A stretch of DNA of 64,000 bases from Novosphingobium sp. (GTDB taxonomy: Bacteria; Pseudomonadota; Alphaproteobacteria; Sphingomonadales; Sphingomonadaceae), in assembly GCF_039595395.1 (NCBI RefSeq), contig NZ_JBCNLP010000001.1:1984001-2048000 (forward strand). The letters are read 5' to 3'. Under the pieces are notes generated by a model. That model saw nothing but the letters and a program-made list of their open reading frames with translations. It was not told where the DNA came from and did not search any database. The position numbers were made by a program, and so were the translations under genes. Every line of letters starts with the position of its first letter. The first letter of the stretch is position 1. Below, one piece after another: positions 1 through 12,761 of the stretch.

Positions 1-999
1 AGCCACGATGCCGAGGAGCTGCTCGAAAACACCAAGATGGCGATCTATCAGGATCGCATCTTCGCCTTCACCCCCAAGGGAGCGCTGCATCAGTTGCCCA
101 AGGGCGCGACGCCGATCGACTTCGCCTATGCCGTGCATACCGACCTGGGCAGCATGGCGGTGGGCGCCAAGATCAATGGCCGCCATGTGCCGATGCGCAC
201 CGCGCTGGGCAATGGCGATGTGGTGGAGATCATCAAGAACCGCAGCGCCAGTCCGCAATTGGCGTGGCTGGGCTTTGCCGTCACGGGCAAGGCGCGCGCT
301 GCCATCCGCCGCGCGGTGCGCGCGAAAGAACGTTCGGAAATCGCCGCCATCGGCGCGGATCTCTTCGACGAACTGGTCGAACGCCTGCCGACCAAGGTGG
401 GCAAGAAGGCGCGCGGCGAGGCGGTGAAGCGTCTCGGCTTCAAGACCGAGGAAGAGATGCTCGTCGCCATCGGCAGCGCGAAGCTGGACGATGCCGCGGT
501 GATGGAAGCCGTGCTGCCCGGCAGCGCCAAGACCTTGGCCGAAACCGACCAGTGGCCCAAGCAGGAACGTGCCATCTCGATCAAGGGGCTCACGCCCGGT
601 CTGGCCTTCCATCTGGCCGAATGCTGCCATCCGGTGCCCGGCGACCGCATCGTGGGCGTGAAGAAGCCCGGCGTGGGGGTGGAGGTCCACTCCATTTCCT
701 GTGACGTGCTGGCCAGTGGGCAGGATCATGACTGGCTGGACCTGTCATGGGGCGCGCGCACCACGGGCGCCATCGGGCGCGTGCGCTGCGTGCTTTACAA
801 CCGCCCCGGCACGCTGGCCGAGGTGACCGGCATCTTCGCCAGCACCAAGGCCAACATCGTCAGCCTGAAGATGGCCAGCCGCGATGAATTGTTCGGCACC
901 TATGAGGTCGATCTGGATGTGGCCGATCTGGCGCATCTCACGCGGATCGTCTCCTCCCTGCGGGCCAGCGGTTCGGTGGCTCAGGCCGAAAGGCTCTGA
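1..999 (+). CDS. rsh: RelA/SpoT-family (p)ppGpp synthetase/hydrolase, C-terminal part (5' end outside window)
   Basis: The reading frame is open from base 1 to a TGA at 997-999, so only the last 332 residues are visible. The fragment starts just ahead of a TGS domain (about residues 17-78, beginning DRIFAFTPKGALHQLPKGAT). It continues through the conserved Cys/His segment ECCHPVPGDRIVG and ends in an ACT domain (about residues 258-325, RPGTLAEVTGIFA). This is the regulatory half of a long Rel/Spo homologue; the hydrolase and synthetase domains would lie upstream. Family knowledge: these enzymes set (p)ppGpp levels in the stringent response, and alphaproteobacteria usually carry one bifunctional copy. 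I cannot tell from this part whether both activities are intact. Confidence 0.93.
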   Translation, partial: SHDAEELLENTKMAIYQDRIFAFTPKGALHQLPKGATPIDFAYAVHTDLGSMAVGAKINGRHVPMRTALGNGDVVEIIKNRSASPQLAWLGFAVTGKARAAIRRAVRAKERSEIAAIGADLFDELVERLPTKVGKKARGEAVKRLGFKTEEEMLVAIGSAKLDDAAVMEAVLPGSAKTLAETDQWPKQERAISIKGLTPGLAFHLAECCHPVPGDRIVGVKKPGVGVEVHSISCDVLASGQDHDWLDLSWGARTTGAIGRVRCVLYNRPGTLAEVTGIFASTKANIVSLKMASRDELFGTYEVDLDVADLAHLTRIVSSLRASGSVAQAERL

Positions 1000-1158
1000 T
1001 CTTTCGCGGCTTCGGGAGGGGGCGGAAAGGTTTGCGCAACGATCCATCTCTAGGAAGGCGTGACTCGGCGGAAAAATTTCACTGCCCTGTTGATCTGTGC
1101 TTGTCTCGGCGGCCTTGTCTGGCTTAGCCTCCGCAATTGGAAGTATGGGAAGAGGAGA

Positions 1159-1197
1159 GGGCTGGCCGGGGGAGTGCAAACCCCCTCGGACCAGCCC
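1159..1197 (+). other. Long hairpin in the rsh-glgP intergenic leader
   Basis: In the 267-bp gap between rsh and glgP, GGGCTGG (1159-1165) pairs with CCAGCCC (1191-1197). The inner bases CCGGGGGAG and CCCCCTCGG extend the stem with one bulged A. No T-run follows on the + strand, so it is not a clear intrinsic terminator. It could be a leader structure of the glycogen operon mRNA or a weak terminator for rsh. Nothing else is recognisable in the gap. Confidence 0.4.
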
Positions 1198-1266
1198 CAC
1201 CGCCGCGAAGGGCATCAGGAATAACCGGTCGCGCGGAAGGTTTCAGGCGCGTGGCCCCGTCTGGGA

Positions 1267-3683
<2,417 letters not shown>

Positions 3684-3687
<4 letters not shown>

Positions 3688-5948
3688 ACCCAGACCAAGA
3701 CGCCATCTCAGCCCTGATCGAAGGGCGCCATAGTGATCCTTTCTCTTTGTTGGGGGTGCATCGGGGGCCTTTGGGCGCCTTCGCCCGAGTGATCGTGCCG
3801 GGGGCCGAGCATGTCGAGGCCCAAAGCCTCTCCGGCGCGCCTTTGGGCGTGCTGGAGCAGGTTGATGGGCGAGGGCTGTTCGAGGGTGTGCTGGAAGGCC
3901 CCCCTCAGCCCTTGCGCTATCGCGCCAGCGCCAATGGTCATGAATGGCTGGTCGGCGATCCTTACAGCTTCGGCCCGGTGCTGGGGCCCATTGATGATTT
4001 CCTGATCGGGCAGGGCAGCCATCTGCGCCTGTTCGACAAGCTGGGCGCTCACCTGATCGAGCATGAGGGAGCCGAGGGCGTGCATTTCGCCGTCTGGGCT
4101 CCACATGCCCGAACCGTGGCGCTGGTGGGCGATTTCAACCATTGGGACGGCGCGCGCCATGTGATGCGCCGCCGCGCCGACACCGGCATCTGGGAAATCT
4201 TCATGCCGGGCCTCGGTGTGGGCCATGCCTACAAGTTCCGCATCACCGGCGAGGATGGCACGGTGCTGCCCCTGAAGGCCGACCCCTTCGCTCTGGCCAG
4301 CGAATTGCGCCCCGCCACCGCCAGCCTCACCGCCCATCCGGTGAAGATCGACTGGCGCGATGAGGCCCATCTCAAGCATTGGGCCAGCGTCGATCCGCGC
4401 CGCGTGCCGATCTCGATCTATGAGGTCCATGCCGGAAGCTGGCAGCGCGATGATGATGACTGGTTCCTCACCTGGGATGCTCTGGCCGACCGGCTGATCC
4501 CCTATGTGGTGGATATGGGCTTCACCCATATCGAGTTCATGCCGATCTCCGAACATCCCTATGATCCGTCATGGGGCTATCAGACGACCGGGCTTTACGC
4601 CCCCTCGGCGCGTTTTGGCGATGCGGAGGGCTTTGCCCGCTTTGTCGATGGCGCGCATCGCGCCGGGATCGGAGTACTTCTCGACTGGGTCCCCGCCCAT
4701 TTCCCCACCGATGCCCATGGCCTCGCCCGCTTCGACGGGACGGCGCTCTATGAGCATGAAGACCCGCGCCTCGGCTTTCACCCCGACTGGAACACGGCGA
4801 TCTACAATTTCGGGCGGCGCGAGGTTGCCGCCTTCCTTGTCAACAACGCGCTGTTCTGGGCCGAGCGCTATCATGTCGACGGGCTGCGCGTCGATGCGGT
4901 CGCCTCGATGCTCTACCGCGATTACAGCCGCGAGGGCGGCGACTGGCTTCCCAACGATCAGGGCGGGCGCGAGAACTGGGAGGCGGTGGATTTCCTGCGC
5001 GCGATGAACCGCGCCGTCCATGCCAGCCACCCCGGTTTCCTGACCATCGCCGAGGAAGCGACAAGCTGGCCCGGCGTCACCACCCCCGCCTATGAGGTGG
5101 AGGCGCCGTCGCCCGCGGGGCGCCCCTCGGCGCTGGGCTTCGGCTTCAAGTGGAACATGGGCTTCATGCATGACACGCTGCGCTATCTGGCGCGCGAGCC
5201 TGAGCATCGGAAGTACCACCACGACGACATCACCTTCGGCCTGATGTACGCTTTCGACGAGAATTTCGTGCTGGCGCTCAGCCATGATGAGGTGGTCCAT
5301 GGCAAGGCCAGCCTGATCCACAAAATGTCGGGCGATGATTGGCAGAAATTCGCCACGTTGCGCGCCTATTACGCGATGATGTGGGCCTATCCGGGCAAGA
5401 AGTCGCTCTTCATGGGGCAGGAGTTCGCCCAGCGCCGCGAATGGTCCGAGGAACGCGCGCTCGACTGGGAGATGCTGGACTATGCCCCCCATCGCGGCAT
5501 CCGCGATGTGGTGCGCGACCTCAACCGCACCTATCGCGAGAAGCCCGCGCTCCACGCCCGCGATTGCGAACTTGAGGGCTTTGAATGGCTGATCGTCGAT
5601 GATGCGGCCAATTCGGTTTTTGCCTGGCTGCGCAAGGCGCCGGGGGAACATCCGGTGGCGGTGATCGCTAACATGACGCCGAACGTCCACGAAGGCTATC
5701 GCGTCCCCCTGCCGCATGACGGCATCTGGGCCGAGATCGTCAACACCGATGCCGTCGAATATGGCGGCAGCGGCGTGGGCAATATGGGACAGGTGGTGGC
5801 GGTCGATGGGCGCGGCGTGATGGTCCTGCCGCCGCTCGCCACGGTGATGCTGGAATGGACCGGCAAGAAGGATACGTCGAAGGCCGCCGTGCGGGCGACT
5901 TCGGGCAAGACAACCGGTCAAAAGACCAAAGGGGAGAAGGCTGCATGA
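3684..5948 (+). CDS. glgB: 1,4-alpha-glucan branching enzyme
   Basis: The protein has about 754 residues, close to the 728 of E. coli GlgB. It has an N-terminal CBM48-type region (DPFSLLGVHRG, then VHFAVWAPHARTVALVGDFN) and a GH13 catalytic domain. The GH13 signatures are visible: DWVPAHF, GLRVDAVASM (nucleophile Asp at about residue 404), TIAEEA (acid/base Glu) and LSHDE. It introduces alpha-1,6 branches into glycogen. The frame stays open upstream of glgP's end, but the GTG at 3684 overlapping glgP's stop fits both the family N-terminus (NPDQDAISALIEGRHSDPF) and translational coupling. The C-terminal tail is Lys-rich. The stop overlaps the glgC start as ATGA. Confidence 0.96.
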
Positions 5949-7213
5949 GGGACACCTCCGGACAACCACTGGCGCGTGAGGCAATGGCCTATGTGCTGGC
6001 AGGCGGCAGGGGAAGCCGTCTGAAGGAGTTGACCGACAATCGCGCGAAACCCGCCGTCTATTTCGGTGGCATGAGCCGGATCATCGACTTTGCGTTGTCC
6101 AATGCGATCAATTCGGGCATCCGCCGCATCGGCGTGGCGACGCAGTACAAGGCGCATAGCCTGATCCGCCACATGAACCGCGCGTGGAACTTCATGCGCC
6201 CGGAGCGTAACGAAAGCTTCGACATCCTGCCCGCCAGCCAGCGCGTCTCCGAAAGCCAGTGGTACGAAGGCACGGCGGATGCGGTCTATCAGAACATCGA
6301 CATCATCGCGGCGCATGCCCCGCGCTATATGGTCATTCTGGCGGGCGACCACATCTACAAGATGGATTACGAGCTGATGTTGCGCCAGCATGTCAACAGC
6401 GGCGCGGATGTCACGATCGGCTGTCTGGTGGTCCCCCAGAAAGAGGCGACGGCCTTTGGCGTGATGCATGTCGACGAAAGCGACACGATCACCGATTTCG
6501 TCGAAAAGCCCGCCAATCCTCCCGAGATCCCCGGCATGCCGGGCTGGTCGCTGGCCAGCATGGGCATCTATGTCTTCGACACCAAATATCTCTTCGAGCG
6601 GCTGAAGGAAGACGCCGCCGATCCCAACTCCAGCCGCGATTTCGGGAACGACATCATCCCGCGCATCGTGAAACACGGCAAGGCGGTGGCGCATCGCTTC
6701 ACCGAAAGCTGTGTGCGCGCGGCTGAGGAAATCGGCGAATACTGGCGCGATGTCGGCACGCTGGACGCCTATTTCGAGGCCAATCTGGACCTCACCGATG
6801 TCGTCCCCCGTCTCAACATGTATGACCGCGACTGGCGCATCTGGACCGATCAGGTCGTCGCCAGCCCGGCCAAATTCGTGCATGACGAGGAAGGGCGGCG
6901 CGGCTCCGCGGTCTCCTCGCTGATCTCGCAGGACTGCATCGTCTCGGGCGCCACGGCGCATCGCTCGCTGCTGTTCACCGGCGTGAAGATGGGTTCCTAC
7001 TCCAGCGTCAGCGAAGGGGTGATCCTGCCTTATTGCAACATCGGGCGAGGGGCTTCGCTCAAGCGGGTGATCGTCGATTCGGGCGTGCGCATTCCGGAAA
7101 ATCTGGTCGTCGGAGAAGACCCGGAACTCGACGCAACCCGCTGGCGCCGCACGGAAAATGGTGTATGCCTGATCACCAAGGCGATGATGGACCACTATCT
7201 GGCGGGGCAATAG
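5945..7213 (+). CDS. glgC: Glucose-1-phosphate adenylyltransferase (ADP-glucose pyrophosphorylase)
   Basis: At 422 residues this matches the usual GlgC size (about 420-431). It makes ADP-glucose from ATP and glucose-1-phosphate, the committed step of bacterial glycogen synthesis. The N-terminal nucleotide-binding motif LAGGRGSRLKELTDNRAKPA is intact, GDHIYKMDYELML follows, and the C-terminal half carries the left-handed beta-helix pattern (SVSEGVILPYCNIGRG). The ATG at 5945 is chosen because it overlaps the glgB stop as ATGA. In-frame codons further upstream lie inside glgB. Members of this family are allosterically regulated; the sequence alone does not show the effector. Confidence 0.97.
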   Translation: MRDTSGQPLAREAMAYVLAGGRGSRLKELTDNRAKPAVYFGGMSRIIDFALSNAINSGIRRIGVATQYKAHSLIRHMNRAWNFMRPERNESFDILPASQRVSESQWYEGTADAVYQNIDIIAAHAPRYMVILAGDHIYKMDYELMLRQHVNSGADVTIGCLVVPQKEATAFGVMHVDESDTITDFVEKPANPPEIPGMPGWSLASMGIYVFDTKYLFERLKEDAADPNSSRDFGNDIIPRIVKHGKAVAHRFTESCVRAAEEIGEYWRDVGTLDAYFEANLDLTDVVPRLNMYDRDWRIWTDQVVASPAKFVHDEEGRRGSAVSSLISQDCIVSGATAHRSLLFTGVKMGSYSSVSEGVILPYCNIGRGASLKRVIVDSGVRIPENLVVGEDPELDATRWRRTENGVCLITKAMMDHYLAGQ

Positions 7214-7214
7214 G

Positions 7215-8753
7215 ATGATCCGGGTTCTCTCGCTCGCTTCGGAGGCTGTGCCGCTGGTGAAAACCGGCGGCCTTGCCGATGTGGTGGGCGCTCTGCCGCA
7301 TGCCATTGCCGCCCATGGCGTTCAGATGAGCGTGATGATCCCCGGCTATCCGCAGGTGCTCACGCGGCTCGGCCCGCCTGCCGTAAAGGGCAAGGGGAAG
7401 GCCAGGAAGGCTGCCGCCCCGCCGGTCGTCCATGAATGGAAAGACCTGTTCGGCGGCCCGGCGCGGCTGGTTTCGGGTCAGCTCGATGGCGATCACGCGG
7501 GCGATCTGCTGGTGCTGGATGCGCCGCATCTCTTCAACCGCGACGGCAGCCCCTATGCCGATGGCTCGGGGCGTGACTGGATCGACAATTGGCGCCGTTT
7601 CGCGGCTTTGTCGCGCGCGGGAGCCGATGTCGCGGGCGGCGTGGTGGAGGGGCTGACCTTCGACCTGCTCCACGCCCATGACTGGCAGGCGGGGCTGGCC
7701 CCTGCCTATCTCAAATTCGCACCGCCTGCCGGAGGGCGCAGCGTCCCCTCGATCATGACGATCCACAATATGGCCTTTCAGGGCTATTATCCGGCGGACA
7801 TCTTCCCGCGTCTGGGCCTGCCGCCCGAGGCCTGGGCGGTCAATGGTGTGGAGTATCACGGCGGCGTCGGTTTTCTGAAGGCCGGGCTGGAATCGGCCTA
7901 TGGCATCACCACCGTCTCGCCGACCTATGCGCTGGAAATCCGCAGCCCGCAGTTCGGCATGGGCCTCGAAGGGCTGATCCAGAGCCGGGGCGACAATGTG
8001 CGCGGCATCGTCAACGGGATCGATGCGAAGGAATGGGATCCTTCCAAGGATCCCGCCATCGCGGCTCATTTCTCCGCGCGGGCCTTGGCCAAGCGGGTGG
8101 CCAACAAGCGCGCGCTTGAAAAGGAATTCGGGCTCGATCGCGACGATGGCCCGCTGTTTATCGTCGTCAGCCGCCTGACTTGGCAGAAGGGCATGGATGT
8201 CCTGTGCGAGGTGCTGGACCATCTGGTCGGCCTTGGCGGGCGTCTGGCGCTGCTGGGCACGGGCGACGCCGCGCTGGTCAGCGAATTGCACCGGGGCGCC
8301 GCGCGCCATGCGGGCCGCGTCTCGCTGCGCATCGGCTATGATGAGGCGCTGGCCCATCGCATGCAGGCCGGCGGCGACGCCATCCTCGTCCCCAGCCGTT
8401 TCGAGCCTTGCGGGCTGACCCAGCTTTACGGCCTTGCCTATGGCTGCGTGCCGGTGGTGGCGCGCACCGGCGGGTTGGCCGATACGGTGGTCGATGCCAA
8501 TCTTGCCGCGATCAAGGCGGGGGCTGCCACCGGCATCCAGTTCGCCGGGGTGGATTATCAGAACTTTGCCTTGGGCATCACCCGCGCCGTCGATCTCTAT
8601 CACCAGCAGGACGCCTGGACCGAGGTGCGCCGCGCCGGGATGCGCATGGATTTCAGCTGGAACCAGAGTGCGGCAGCCTATGCCGCGCTTTACCGCAATT
8701 ACGTAGATCAGCCCTCTGTCGAGGGCGCTGTCAACCTTCCGGGGGACCAATGA
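7215..8753 (+). CDS. glgA: Glycogen synthase (ADP-glucose type)
   Basis: This 512-residue GT5 enzyme transfers glucose from ADP-glucose to the growing alpha-1,4 chain. The ADP-glucose-binding signature KTGGLADVVGALP is at about residues 16-28. The C-terminal catalytic segment SRFEPCGLTQLYGLAYG is followed by RTGGLADTV. The ATG is one base past the glgC stop. The 3' end overlaps the next gene as ATGA (8750-8753). The protein is slightly longer than E. coli GlgA (477 residues) because of a basic Ala/Lys-rich insert at about residues 56-72 (KGKGKARKAA). Confidence 0.96.
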   Translation: MIRVLSLASEAVPLVKTGGLADVVGALPHAIAAHGVQMSVMIPGYPQVLTRLGPPAVKGKGKARKAAAPPVVHEWKDLFGGPARLVSGQLDGDHAGDLLVLDAPHLFNRDGSPYADGSGRDWIDNWRRFAALSRAGADVAGGVVEGLTFDLLHAHDWQAGLAPAYLKFAPPAGGRSVPSIMTIHNMAFQGYYPADIFPRLGLPPEAWAVNGVEYHGGVGFLKAGLESAYGITTVSPTYALEIRSPQFGMGLEGLIQSRGDNVRGIVNGIDAKEWDPSKDPAIAAHFSARALAKRVANKRALEKEFGLDRDDGPLFIVVSRLTWQKGMDVLCEVLDHLVGLGGRLALLGTGDAALVSELHRGAARHAGRVSLRIGYDEALAHRMQAGGDAILVPSRFEPCGLTQLYGLAYGCVPVVARTGGLADTVVDANLAAIKAGAATGIQFAGVDYQNFALGITRAVDLYHQQDAWTEVRRAGMRMDFSWNQSAAAYAALYRNYVDQPSVEGAVNLPGDQ

Positions 8754-10390
8754 GCACGCTGACCGTCATCGCCAAGCCCACCACGCCCTTTGCCGGGCAG
8801 AAGCCGGGCACATCGGGCCTGCGCAAGAAGGTGAAGATCTTCGCTCAGGAAAACTACGCCGAGAATTTCATCCAGAGCGTCTTCGATGTGGTGAAGCCCG
8901 AAAAGGGCGCGACTTTGGTGATCGGCGGCGATGGCCGCTATCACAACCGTACCGTGATCCAGCAGGCGATCCGCATTGCGGCGGCCAATGGCTATGGCCG
9001 GGTGCTGGTGGGGCAGGGGGGCATTCTTTCCACGCCCGCCGCCTCGCATGTGATCCGCCATTATGGGGCCAGCGGCGGTCTGGTGCTTTCGGCCAGCCAC
9101 AATCCGGGCGGGCCGGATGAAGATTTCGGCATCAAATACAACATCGCCAATGGCGGCCCCGCGCCCGAGGGTATCACCGATGCGGTCTATGAGCGCACCA
9201 CCAACATCGACCGCTGGCTGACGGTGGACACGCCCGATGTCGATCTGGACGTGCAGGGCAGCACCGATGTCGCGGGCCTGACCGTCGAGGTGATCGATTC
9301 CGTGGCCGATTACGCCACGCTGATGGAAAGCCTGTTCGATTTCGACGCGATCCGTGCGGCGGTGAAGGATGGCCTGTCGATGACCTTCGACGCCATGCAT
9401 GCCGTCACCGGGCCCTATGCGCATGAAATCCTTGAGAAGCGGCTGGGCTTCAAGCCTGGCACGGTGCGCAACGGCACCCCTCTGGAGGATTTCGGCGGCC
9501 ATCACCCCGATCCGAACATGGTCCACGCCAAGGTGCTGTTCGACACGATGTTCGGCCCGGATGCTCCGGCTTTCGGCGCGGCCAGCGATGGCGATGGCGA
9601 CCGCAATCTGATCCTGGGTAAGGGCATCTTCGTGACGCCTTCTGACAGTCTGGCGATGCTGGCGGCGAACGCTCATCTGGCCCCGGCCTATAAGGGCGGG
9701 CTCAAGGGCATCGCTCGCTCCATGCCCACCAGCGCGGCGGCCGATCTGGTGGCCAAGGCGCTGGGCATTCCCGCCTTTGAAACCCCCACTGGCTGGAAGT
9801 TCTTTGGCAATCTGCTCGATGCGGGCATGGCCACGATCTGCGGCGAGGAAAGCGCGGGCACCGGCAGCGACCATGTGCGTGAGAAGGACGGGCTCTGGGC
9901 GGTGCTGCTCTGGCTCAACATTCTGGCGGTGCGGCAGATCCCCGTCTGCGATCTGGCCGCCGAGCATTGGGCGACCTATGGCCGCAACTATTATGCCCGC
10001 CACGATTATGAGGCGCTGCCCACGGATGTCGCCAATGCGCTGATCGCGGAACTGACGGCCTCGCTGCCTGCGCTGCCCGGCAAGGTCGTTGGCCCGCTGA
10101 CCATCGCGACGGCTGACAGCTTCTCCTATACCGATCCCGTCGATGGTTCGGTCAGCAAGAATCAGGGCCTGCGCATCCTGTTCGAGGGCGGATCGCGCAT
10201 CGTGTTCCGCCTCTCGGGCACCGGGACCGAGGGCGCCACGCTGCGCGTCTATCTGGAACGTTACGAACCGGTCGGCGGCAATCTGGCGGCGCAGACGCCC
10301 GATATGCTGGCCGATCTGATCGCCGCGGCTCAGGAACTGGCGGGCATCACCCGTCACACGGGCCGCACCGAGCCTGACGTGATCACCTGA
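8750..10390 (+). CDS. pgm: Alpha-D-glucose phosphoglucomutase (PGM1-type)
   Basis: This 546-residue enzyme interconverts glucose-1-phosphate and glucose-6-phosphate and links the glycogen operon to central metabolism. The phosphoserine loop SASHNPGG puts the catalytic Ser at residue 116, the same number as in rabbit PGM1. The metal-binding loop DGDGDRN and the sugar-binding loop GEESAG are present, as is the phosphate-binding region near RLSGTGTEGATLR. It therefore belongs to the eukaryote-like PGM1 group also found in Agrobacterium-type glycogen operons. The ATG at 8750 overlaps the glgA stop; longer upstream extensions of the frame would lie within glgA and are not used. Confidence 0.95.
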   Translation: MSTLTVIAKPTTPFAGQKPGTSGLRKKVKIFAQENYAENFIQSVFDVVKPEKGATLVIGGDGRYHNRTVIQQAIRIAAANGYGRVLVGQGGILSTPAASHVIRHYGASGGLVLSASHNPGGPDEDFGIKYNIANGGPAPEGITDAVYERTTNIDRWLTVDTPDVDLDVQGSTDVAGLTVEVIDSVADYATLMESLFDFDAIRAAVKDGLSMTFDAMHAVTGPYAHEILEKRLGFKPGTVRNGTPLEDFGGHHPDPNMVHAKVLFDTMFGPDAPAFGAASDGDGDRNLILGKGIFVTPSDSLAMLAANAHLAPAYKGGLKGIARSMPTSAAADLVAKALGIPAFETPTGWKFFGNLLDAGMATICGEESAGTGSDHVREKDGLWAVLLWLNILAVRQIPVCDLAAEHWATYGRNYYARHDYEALPTDVANALIAELTASLPALPGKVVGPLTIATADSFSYTDPVDGSVSKNQGLRILFEGGSRIVFRLSGTGTEGATLRVYLERYEPVGGNLAAQTPDMLADLIAAAQELAGITRHTGRTEPDVIT

Positions 10391-10392
10391 TC

Positions 10393-12252
10393 ATGCTGGA
10401 GACCGCCGGAATCGCATCGGATGCCTTGCTGGGCGCCCATGTCATCGCCGGCGAGGGCGGGGAGTACACTCATTTCGCGGTGCGCTCCCCTCATGCCGAG
10501 GCGGTCACCCTGTGCATCTTCGCTCAGGGCGAGGAATATCCCACGCCCATGCACCGGCAGGGCGAGTTTTGGCGCACCACGCTGAAAGGCAATCTGGCGG
10601 GCGCGACCTATGGCTACCGCGCCGACGGCCTCTGGGCGCCCGAGCAGGGCCAGTGGTTCGATCCGGCCAAATTGCTGGTCGACCCTTATGCCGTCGAGCT
10701 GGATCGGCGCTTTGTTTACGATCCTGCACTGTCGCGGTTCGGCGTCGATACGGCGGCGCTGGTGCCCCGTGCCATCGTGCCGGGCAAGCGCGAGCCTGTC
10801 CCCGGTGAGGCGCCGCATTTCGTGCGCGGTGGGCTGATCTATGAGCTGAATGTGCGCGGATTTACCCTGCTGCACCCCGATGTGCCGGAGGCTTTGCGCG
10901 GCACGGTTGCGGCACTGGCCCATCCGGTGATCCTTGCGCATCTGAAGAAACTGTCGGTCAGCGCGGTGGAGCTGATGCCCATCGTCGCCTGGGTGGATGA
11001 GCGGCATTTGCCGCCGCTGGGGCTGCGCAACTTCTGGGGCTACAATCCGGTGGCGATGATGGCGCTCGATCCGGGCCTGTGTCCGGGTGGCGTGGCCGAG
11101 TTGCGCGATACGGTCGCCGCGCTGCATGCGGCGGGGATCGGGGTGATCCTCGATCTGGTGTTCAATCATAGCGGCGAAAGCGATGAGGGCGGCCCGGTGC
11201 TGTCCCTGCGCGGGCTGGACAATGAGAGCTACGCCCATGAGGCGGATGGCCAGTTGGTGAATGTCACCGGCTGCGGCAACACGCTGGATTTCGCCCGGCC
11301 GCATGTGCGCGCGCTGACCCTGGCCAGCCTGCGCCATTTCGTCGAGCAGGCCGGGGTCGATGGCTTCCGCTTCGATCTGGCACCGGTGCTGGCGCGCTCG
11401 CCCGATTACGATCCCCATGCGCCGCTGTTCGAAGACATCGCTGCCGATCCCGTGCTGGGCGACCGCATCATGATCGCCGAGCCATGGGATATCGGCGAGG
11501 ATGGTTACCATTTGGGGCGCTTCCCCGACAACTGGTTGGAATGGAACGATCGCTATCGCGACGATCTGCGCCGGTTCTGGAAGGGGGAGGTCGGGATCGG
11601 CGCTCTGGCCACAAGGCTGGCGGGCAGCAGCGATGTCTTTGGCGAGCAGGCCTGCCGCAGTGTCAATTTCCTCGCCGCGCATGACGGCTTCACCCTGGCC
11701 GATCTGCTCGCCTATGAGCAGCGCCACAATGAGGCCAATGGCGAGCAGAACCGCGATGGCCATGGCGACAATCACAGTTGGAACCACGGGGTGGAGGGGC
11801 CCAGCGATGATGCCGGGGTGCAGGCCTCCCGCGCCAGTGATGCGCGCGCCTTGCTGGCCACGCTGTTTGCCAGCACCGGCACGATCATGCTGACCGCGGG
11901 GGATGAGTTCGGTCGTAGCCAGCAGGGCAACAACAATGCCTATTGTCAGGACAGCCCGATTGGCTGGGTTGATTGGGCCGGTCGCGATGAGGCGCTGGAG
12001 GATGATGTCGCGCTACTCTCGGCCTGGCGCGCGGCAAGGGCCGAGCGTTTCGAGCAATTCCCGACTGACGGCGTCTGGACCAACAGGCAGGGCGAGGCGA
12101 TGAGCGTGGCGGATTGGGAGGCCCCCGATGCCGGTTCTCTCGCCTATGCCAGCAGCGCCTATCGCCTGATCCTCGACCGCGCGACGCGGCGGGTGACGAT
12201 GAGCGATGATGCCGCTGCAGACCTGTTTCCGGCCGCGCCACCGCCCTTATAA
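10393..12252 (+). CDS. glgX: Glycogen debranching enzyme
   Basis: The 619-residue protein starts two bases after the pgm stop, so it is the last gene of the operon. It has an N-terminal CBM48-type region (HFAVRSPHAEAVTLCIF) and a GH13 domain with the isoamylase-type signatures DLVFNHSGE, GFRFDLAPVL, MIAEPWD and AHDGFTLADLL. GlgX removes the short alpha-1,6 stubs left after phosphorylase action, complementing glgP. It is a little shorter than E. coli GlgX (657 residues), mostly at the C-terminus, but all catalytic segments are present. Confidence 0.94.
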   Translation: MLETAGIASDALLGAHVIAGEGGEYTHFAVRSPHAEAVTLCIFAQGEEYPTPMHRQGEFWRTTLKGNLAGATYGYRADGLWAPEQGQWFDPAKLLVDPYAVELDRRFVYDPALSRFGVDTAALVPRAIVPGKREPVPGEAPHFVRGGLIYELNVRGFTLLHPDVPEALRGTVAALAHPVILAHLKKLSVSAVELMPIVAWVDERHLPPLGLRNFWGYNPVAMMALDPGLCPGGVAELRDTVAALHAAGIGVILDLVFNHSGESDEGGPVLSLRGLDNESYAHEADGQLVNVTGCGNTLDFARPHVRALTLASLRHFVEQAGVDGFRFDLAPVLARSPDYDPHAPLFEDIAADPVLGDRIMIAEPWDIGEDGYHLGRFPDNWLEWNDRYRDDLRRFWKGEVGIGALATRLAGSSDVFGEQACRSVNFLAAHDGFTLADLLAYEQRHNEANGEQNRDGHGDNHSWNHGVEGPSDDAGVQASRASDARALLATLFASTGTIMLTAGDEFGRSQQGNNNAYCQDSPIGWVDWAGRDEALEDDVALLSAWRAARAERFEQFPTDGVWTNRQGEAMSVADWEAPDAGSLAYASSAYRLILDRATRRVTMSDDAAADLFPAAPPPL

Positions 12253-12620
12253 GAAAAATTCAGCAGGTCCGGGAACAACGCGTCAGATCGATCATTGTGG
12301 TGTCGTCGGCATCTGCTGTCGGCCCATGGATTTTACGATCCGCTCAGACATATGGATGATGGCCGCCGATCTTCCCCCCTCGGTGACCCCTTCCATGGTG
12401 ATCCACCCGCCTCTGTCCCCGCAGAGGATACCCCCATCCGGACCCGCGCCGGATTCGGATCACACTGAATGGGCGTTTCGATGCTCGATTGTCAGGCATC
12501 CACGCGGTGCCTGTTGGCGCACCGACCACAAGGCGGGCGCCGGGGCTGAAGGCCCCCCTCGGCAACGAGGGCTATCGAGGTGCATCGAGGCGCCTGTGCT
12601 CGATGGATTGATGTTCGACT

Positions 12621-12655
12621 GCAGGGGCCTTTGTGCCCCTGCTTCTTCCTGTTTT
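12621..12655 (+). terminator. Intrinsic terminator downstream of glgX
   Basis: GCAGGGGC (12621-12628) and GCCCCTGC (12635-12642) form a perfect 8-bp stem with loop CTTTGT. A pyrimidine-rich tail TTCTTCCTGTTTT follows. It lies 370 bp after glgX and could end the operon transcript. Confidence 0.6.
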
Positions 12656-12761
12656 ATATGGTTTTTTGCCTTGATGGCCCTGCCGCATGTCTGGCACGGT
12701 TGGTCTTAAGGACAGGTTTCTCTTCCGTCAGTCACCGTATTGTCTTGTGTTACCGCCAGAT

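Noticed and set aside
12206..12709. 167-codon frame overlapping the glgX end and the intergenic gap
   Set aside because: It overlaps glgX in another frame and contains the terminator hairpin; no coding bias after 12253.
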